A stretch of DNA of 7,891 nucleotides, taken from NCBI GenBank assembly GCA_016212745.1, contig JACRDX010000074.1:1-7891 (forward strand). The letters are read 5' to 3'. The translations under genes were made by a program, and so were the position numbers. Source of the DNA: Candidatus Falkowiibacteriota bacterium (lineage in GTDB: Bacteria > Patescibacteriota > Patescibacteriia > UBA11705 > JACRDX01). The stretch's first letter is position 1, and each line of letters begins with the position of its first letter. A model generated the notes under the pieces. The model saw only the letters and a list, made by a program, of their open reading frames with translations. It ran no database searches and had not been told where the DNA came from. Below are positions 4,922-7,891 of the stretch, in pieces.

Positions 4922-5563
4922 ATTTGCGCGACAATATTCCATCAAATCCTCCAAAAAATCATCAACTGCCCCGAGCAGCAGCTCGCGCTCTTTCATCGCA
5001 ATCGCGCGAGTTGCTTCATCAACATTATTAATGTCCATTTTATAAACCATTTTCATTCGCGCCATCAAGCCAAATAATTCTTTTTCTATTTTTGCTTTTG
5101 CTTTTTCATCAGACACAACGTTTAAAAATAACTGCGCCTCACCAAATACTGAATTAGACCAGTTCGTACGATACTTATTATATTTGCCGCACCAATATTT
5201 CATTAGTTTTTTAAAATCATAACCTGCCGCATGTAAATGTTGAAGCAATCGTTCACCGCCCTCCATTGCTTTGAAATCATCTGCGCCAACTTCTACCAAT
5301 GGAATATGCTTCTCAATAAAATTTTTCATTAAAAATTCTTGAAATGTTCGCAGCACTGCAATTTCTGCTCCAATTGCCACGCCTTCTTCTTCAATGTCAT
5401 AAACATCGCGATCTTCACGCTTTTCCAAAAAGCTGGCCTTTTGCGCTGACCAATAATTTTTCAATTCATCAAATTTTTGCAACCAAATTCCAAAATCTGG
5501 CACGTTTTCGTGTTGCTCTGTTACCGGTTGTTCTATTTTTGGGAAAGGTAAGATTGTTGTCAT
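4886..5563 (-). CDS. Unrecognised helical cytosolic protein
   Basis: I do not recognise this 225-aa protein. It has no signal peptide or membrane segment and is rich in Lys, Glu and Leu, with long predicted helices (for example 26-49, 66-84, 152-173 and 183-212). Possible landmarks are an aromatic stretch KYWCGKYNKYRTNWSNSVFGEAQLF (122-146, written here in shortened form: KYWCGKYNKY then RTNWSNSVFGEAQLF) and an acidic helix DDFLEDLMEYC near the end. The start at 5563 is the first ATG of the frame; no Shine-Dalgarno or clear promoter precedes it, only a palindromic region. It may be transcribed from rseP through that region. The last 36 bases, encoding a GC-richer tail (SASSRRHAG), overlap the convergent M23 gene, and no terminator separates the two. 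Confidence 0.8.
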   Translation of the reverse strand: MTTILPFPKIEQPVTEQHENVPDFGIWLQKFDELKNYWSAQKASFLEKREDRDVYDIEEEGVAIGAEIAVLRTFQEFLMKNFIEKHIPLVEVGADDFKAMEGGERLLQHLHAAGYDFKKLMKYWCGKYNKYRTNWSNSVFGEAQLFLNVVSDEKAKAKIEKELFGLMARMKMVYKMDINNVDEATRAIAMKERELLLGAVDDFLEDLMEYCRANLQSASSRRHAG

Positions 5564-5597
5564 AAATAATTGGCTGTTGGTTTGGGCATCGATGTAA

Positions 5598-5698
5598 GTT
5601 TCGGTACGCGGTTGTCGGTTTTTATAAAAAATCCGAATGCCGTTTGACGTTAACCGAAACGGACTTCGATACCATTTACCGTTAACCGACTAATCCCA
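5598..5698. repeat. Large palindromic and direct-repeat region between rseP and the helical-protein gene
   Basis: GTTTCGGT (5598-5605) is complemented by ACCGAAAC (5653-5660), and inside it TCGGTTTTT (5615-5623) faces AAAAAATCCGA (5626-5636), giving a roughly 63-base imperfect hairpin. A 17-base string ending in GTTAACCG occurs near 5640-5656 and again near 5672-5688 with three differences. The second copy contains the TAA stop of the rseP gene. It looks like an interspersed palindromic repeat; it might slow or stop transcription, but there is no clear T tract. Confidence 0.6.
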
Positions 5699-6809
5699 AA
5701 ATATCTCTGCCAGTTATTAAAACAATAAGTCCTATCAACAATGCGAAGCCAACGGTATGAACCAAATTTTCAATTTTTTGGTCAATTGGTTTGCGCCGTA
5801 ATTTTTCAATCAGTAAAAACAACGCGCGACCGCCATCTAAAGCTGGAAACGGCAAAAAATTGATAATGCCCAAATTGATTGATAGCAATGCTGTGAATTG
5901 CAACAAATAAACAAGCCCCATGCGCGCAGCCCGCCCTGTAATCACAGCAATGCCAACCGGACCAGCAACATCAACTCCAATGGGCGCGGAAATAATTAAA
6001 TTTTTTATTACCAAATAAAGACCTTGGATAATAGCGCCTGTTAACAACACCGTTGTTTTGGCGCCAATCCACAAACTATATGGAAATTTGTAAGTGACAA
6101 TTCCAGTTGCGGTCAAACCAACGCCAAGCGCCGCGCCGTCAGCGCCATCCATTTTTGTTGGCACAATTTTCAATGTTTGCGTCTCATCCATTCTTGTAAT
6201 TTGCACAATAACTTCTTTTCCATCTTTGTTTTTTAACGCGGCGCGCACTTCGTCAACATTTTTAATCGGCGCGCCGTTAACTGAAGCAATTACATCTCCC
6301 AATTTCATCCCGGCCTCGTCGGCTGGCGATTTTGGCACAATCGCGATTATTTGCACAGCTGGCTCTTTAATTGATTTTATAAAACGAGAATCGCCTTCGT
6401 CAATGCCTTGCGGCGCGCCGATGGAAAAAATTAACATTAAAATAACGGCCGCAAACAAAAAATTCATGGCAACGCCAGCGCTCAAAACCACAAATCGTTG
6501 CCATGGTTTGCGGCCGCTAAAACTGTCTTTTTCTTCTTTATTCTCGCCATCCTCGCCTTTTATTTTTACAAATCCACCGAGTGGAATCCAATTTAACGAA
6601 TAAATCGTGTCTTCTGATTGAGCATTCACATTACCCCAAAAAAACTTTCGCTTGCCATCAACTTTTTTCAGGCCACAAATTCTCGGCGGAAAACCAAATC
6701 CAAATTCATCGGATCGTATACCCAATTTTTTCGCGACAAAAAAATGCCCCAGTTCATGAACAAAAACCAAAGCGCCTAAAACTAAAATAAAAACAATAAG
6801 TGTTAGCAT
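5682..6809 (-). CDS. rseP: RseP-type site-2 protease (intramembrane zinc metalloprotease, M50)
   Basis: The 375-aa product has the family's layout and length. The first membrane segment carries the zinc motif H18-E-L-G-H22; KPWQRFVVLSAGVAMNFLFA (101-120) is the conserved second segment. A PDZ domain spans about 155-215 (SPADEAGMKLGDVI and VNGAPIKNVDEV). NFLPFPALDGGR (327-338) supplies the third zinc ligand, D335. Family knowledge: cuts membrane-spanning substrates such as anti-sigma factors or leftover signal peptides within the bilayer. The frame opens at 6872, but the first 21 codons run through a repeat. The start at 6809 puts HExxH at the standard position and is served by an extended -10 promoter. 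The substrate is unknown; no anti-sigma factor gene is in view. It lies downstream of the sugar phosphomutase on the same strand. Confidence 0.95.
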   Translation of the reverse strand: MLTLIVFILVLGALVFVHELGHFFVAKKLGIRSDEFGFGFPPRICGLKKVDGKRKFFWGNVNAQSEDTIYSLNWIPLGGFVKIKGEDGENKEEKDSFSGRKPWQRFVVLSAGVAMNFLFAAVILMLIFSIGAPQGIDEGDSRFIKSIKEPAVQIIAIVPKSPADEAGMKLGDVIASVNGAPIKNVDEVRAALKNKDGKEVIVQITRMDETQTLKIVPTKMDGADGAALGVGLTATGIVTYKFPYSLWIGAKTTVLLTGAIIQGLYLVIKNLIISAPIGVDVAGPVGIAVITGRAARMGLVYLLQFTALLSINLGIINFLPFPALDGGRALFLLIEKLRRKPIDQKIENLVHTVGFALLIGLIVLITGRDILGLVG

Positions 6810-6817
6810 ATCTTTTA

Positions 6818-6823
6818 ATGATA
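6818..6823 (-). promoter_or_regulatory. Extended -10 promoter element of rseP
   Basis: TATCAT (6823-6818) with TG one base upstream, eight bases before the ATG at 6809. No good -35 is present (best TTGCGC or TGCGCA at 17-18 bases, inside the repeat). The implied mRNA is leaderless or nearly so. Confidence 0.5.
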
Positions 6824-6843
6824 CCACAAACGTAATAACCTGC

Positions 6844-6916
6844 GCAACGCAGCGCGTTGTCATTGCGAACAAATCGCTTGCCAGCCCGTAGCGCAGCGGA
6901 GGATGGCGGCAATCTC
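6844..6916. repeat. Palindromic interspersed repeat at the phosphomutase 3' end
   Basis: Two hairpins lie side by side. CAACGC/GCGTTG (6845-6850 with 6854-6859) has an AGC loop. TTGCC-A-GCC (6878-6886) pairs with GGC-GGCAA (6905-6912) with one bulge. On the minus strand the unit runs from GAGATTGCC to CGCAATGACA, the ends of a repeat type I know from several bacterial genomes. It encodes the last residues and stop codon of the phosphomutase. Confidence 0.6.
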
Positions 6917-7891
6917 GTTTAATTTCTCCTCCATCAACTCCATGGTCCGCGCTTCTAAATTTAACCGCAAAACCGGTTCAGTATTTGAAGGTCGGACATT
7001 GAACCACCATTCCAACCTACCTGCCGCGTCCTTAAACTCAAAGCTCATTCCATCAAATTCCTGAACCAAATTCGCGCCAAATCGTTGTTTTAATTTTTCC
7101 AAAACAACATTTATATCCGCAACTTTAAAATTCGTCTCTTCAATTTTGTGATACATTTGAAACTCTTGAACCAACGTTGAAAACTGCTTGCCGCTTCGCC
7201 CGTCTTGCGCCGAGGCTTCGCTCAGCATTTGCAAAACAATCAACGCCGCAATAATCCCGCTGTCCGCGCGAAAATTGTCACGAAAATAATAATGCCCAGA
7301 ATGCTCGCCGCCAAAAACCGCGCCAGTTTCTTTCATCACTTGTTTTATAAACGAATGCCCGACTTTTGTCATAATCGCTTCGCCCCTAAGCGATTTAACC
7401 AGTTCTGGCACAGCTTTGCTAACAGTCACTGAATAAATAATTTTTTCGCGCGGAAATTTTTCCAACATTTTTTTCGCAATCATTGCCGTAATAAACGAAC
7501 TATCAACCATTTCGCCGCGTTCATCAATAAAAAACACACGGTCAGCATCTCCATCAAACGCCAATCCCAAATCCGCAGCCTCAACTTTAACCCGCTCAAT
7601 CAATGCCAAATTGTTCTTTTTTTCAATCGGGCTTGGCTGGTGATTTGGAAAATTTCCATCAAGCTCAAAAAACAATGGGGCAATTTGAATGGGCAAACCG
7701 TGAAAAACCGCAGGAACCATTTTCCCTGCCATTCCATTTCCCGCGTCAATAACAACTTTGAGGGGTTTTAACTTGGATTTATCAATAAAATTTTGGCAAT
7801 GCTGCTGAAATTCATTCAAAATATTTTCATTTTTTTCAATTAAACCAATTTGCGCTGCGTCCACAAATTCATTTTTAACAACCAACTGTTT
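6860..7891 (-). CDS. manB: Phosphomannomutase/phosphoglucomutase, N-terminal part cut by the window edge
   Basis: The frame is open to the right edge (343 codons visible), so the N-terminal domain with the phosphoserine lies outside. Counting from the first visible codon: domain 2 start VVIDAGNGMAG (46-56), metal-binding D113-G-D-A-D-R118, sugar-binding GGEHSGH (184-190), and the phosphate-binding loop RPSNTEPVLR (280-289). Family knowledge: interconverts hexose 1- and 6-phosphates (mannose and/or glucose) through a bisphosphate, feeding nucleotide-sugar and surface-glycan synthesis. Sequence alone does not settle mannose versus glucose preference, so the symbol is tentative. Two oddities: the last residues (about ILRCATGWQAICSQ) are encoded by a palindromic repeat and do not look like the family's usual ending; and an ASAQDGR stretch (near 217-223) sits where the family normally has a short LSxSGK turn. 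rseP follows 50 bases downstream on the same strand. Confidence 0.93.
   Translation of the reverse strand, partial: KQLVVKNEFVDAAQIGLIEKNENILNEFQQHCQNFIDKSKLKPLKVVIDAGNGMAGKMVPAVFHGLPIQIAPLFFELDGNFPNHQPSPIEKKNNLALIERVKVEAADLGLAFDGDADRVFFIDERGEMVDSSFITAMIAKKMLEKFPREKIIYSVTVSKAVPELVKSLRGEAIMTKVGHSFIKQVMKETGAVFGGEHSGHYYFRDNFRADSGIIAALIVLQMLSEASAQDGRSGKQFSTLVQEFQMYHKIEETNFKVADINVVLEKLKQRFGANLVQEFDGMSFEFKDAAGRLEWWFNVRPSNTEPVLRLNLEARTMELMEEKLNEIAAILRCATGWQAICSQ

Noticed and set aside
6094..6603. Long plus-strand frame inside rseP
   Set aside because: Antisense shadow of the PDZ and membrane region, with no plausible protein features.
6810..6872. 21-codon N-terminal extension of RseP
   Set aside because: It overlaps the mutase end and a repeat, and displaces HExxH from its usual place near residue 18-22; the promoter lies just before the 6809 start.
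1..7891. CRISPR array or tRNA genes
   Set aside because: No regularly spaced repeats with spacers and no cloverleaf-like sequence were seen.

Overview
The window looks like a piece of a Patescibacteria (Candidate Phyla Radiation) genome, probably of the Parcubacteria/Falkowbacteria/Magasanikbacteria sort. The reasons are AT-rich coding with short intergenic gaps, several start codons without a Shine-Dalgarno sequence, two stand-alone 'four helix bundle' (23S rRNA intervening-sequence-type) genes, many palindromic intergenic repeats, and single-anchor membrane proteins of unknown role. TGA is used as a stop (end of the sugar phosphomutase and of the 225-aa protein), so the code is the standard bacterial one. 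This placement is inference from style; no marker gene is present.

Layout. 1-528 (minus): 5' part of a prepilin peptidase gene, cut by the window edge. 642-1322 (minus): a strikingly GC-rich orphan gene with a zinc-ribbon-like Cys pattern, its own strong promoter, a structured leader with a Shine-Dalgarno sequence, and a near-perfect intrinsic terminator. 1525-2226 (minus): a single-pass membrane protein with an extracytoplasmic domain and its own terminator. 2366-2845 and 3841-4300: two elements of about 0.46-0.48 kb, each carrying a four-helix-bundle protein gene between imperfect inverted repeats. They flank a membrane-anchored TolB/PD40 beta-propeller gene (2856-3836). 4307-4921 (plus): a secreted M23 metallopeptidase. 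4886-5563 (minus): an unrecognised helical cytosolic protein whose 3' end overlaps the peptidase gene by 36 bases. 5598-5698: a palindromic repeat region. 5682-6809 (minus): an RseP-type site-2 protease. 6860-7891 (minus): the C-terminal two thirds of a phosphomannomutase/phosphoglucomutase, cut by the right edge.

Biology. Most recognisable products belong to the cell envelope: prepilin processing for type IV pili, intramembrane proteolysis, peptidoglycan hydrolysis, sugar-phosphate supply for surface glycans, and two anchored extracytoplasmic proteins. Three AT-rich genes have a -10 box only 8-10 bases before the ATG, implying leaderless or nearly leaderless mRNAs. The GC-rich gene instead has a leader of roughly 65 bases with a hairpin and a good Shine-Dalgarno.

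The most unusual content is (i) the two inverted-repeat-bounded four-helix-bundle elements that fill intergenic spaces right up to neighbouring start codons, (ii) the self-contained GC-rich cassette whose leader hairpin and terminator share the same design, and (iii) palindromic or repeat-like sequences that have been absorbed into coding regions (the C-terminus of the sugar phosphomutase, a linker in the 233-aa membrane protein, and perhaps an internal loop of the phosphomutase).
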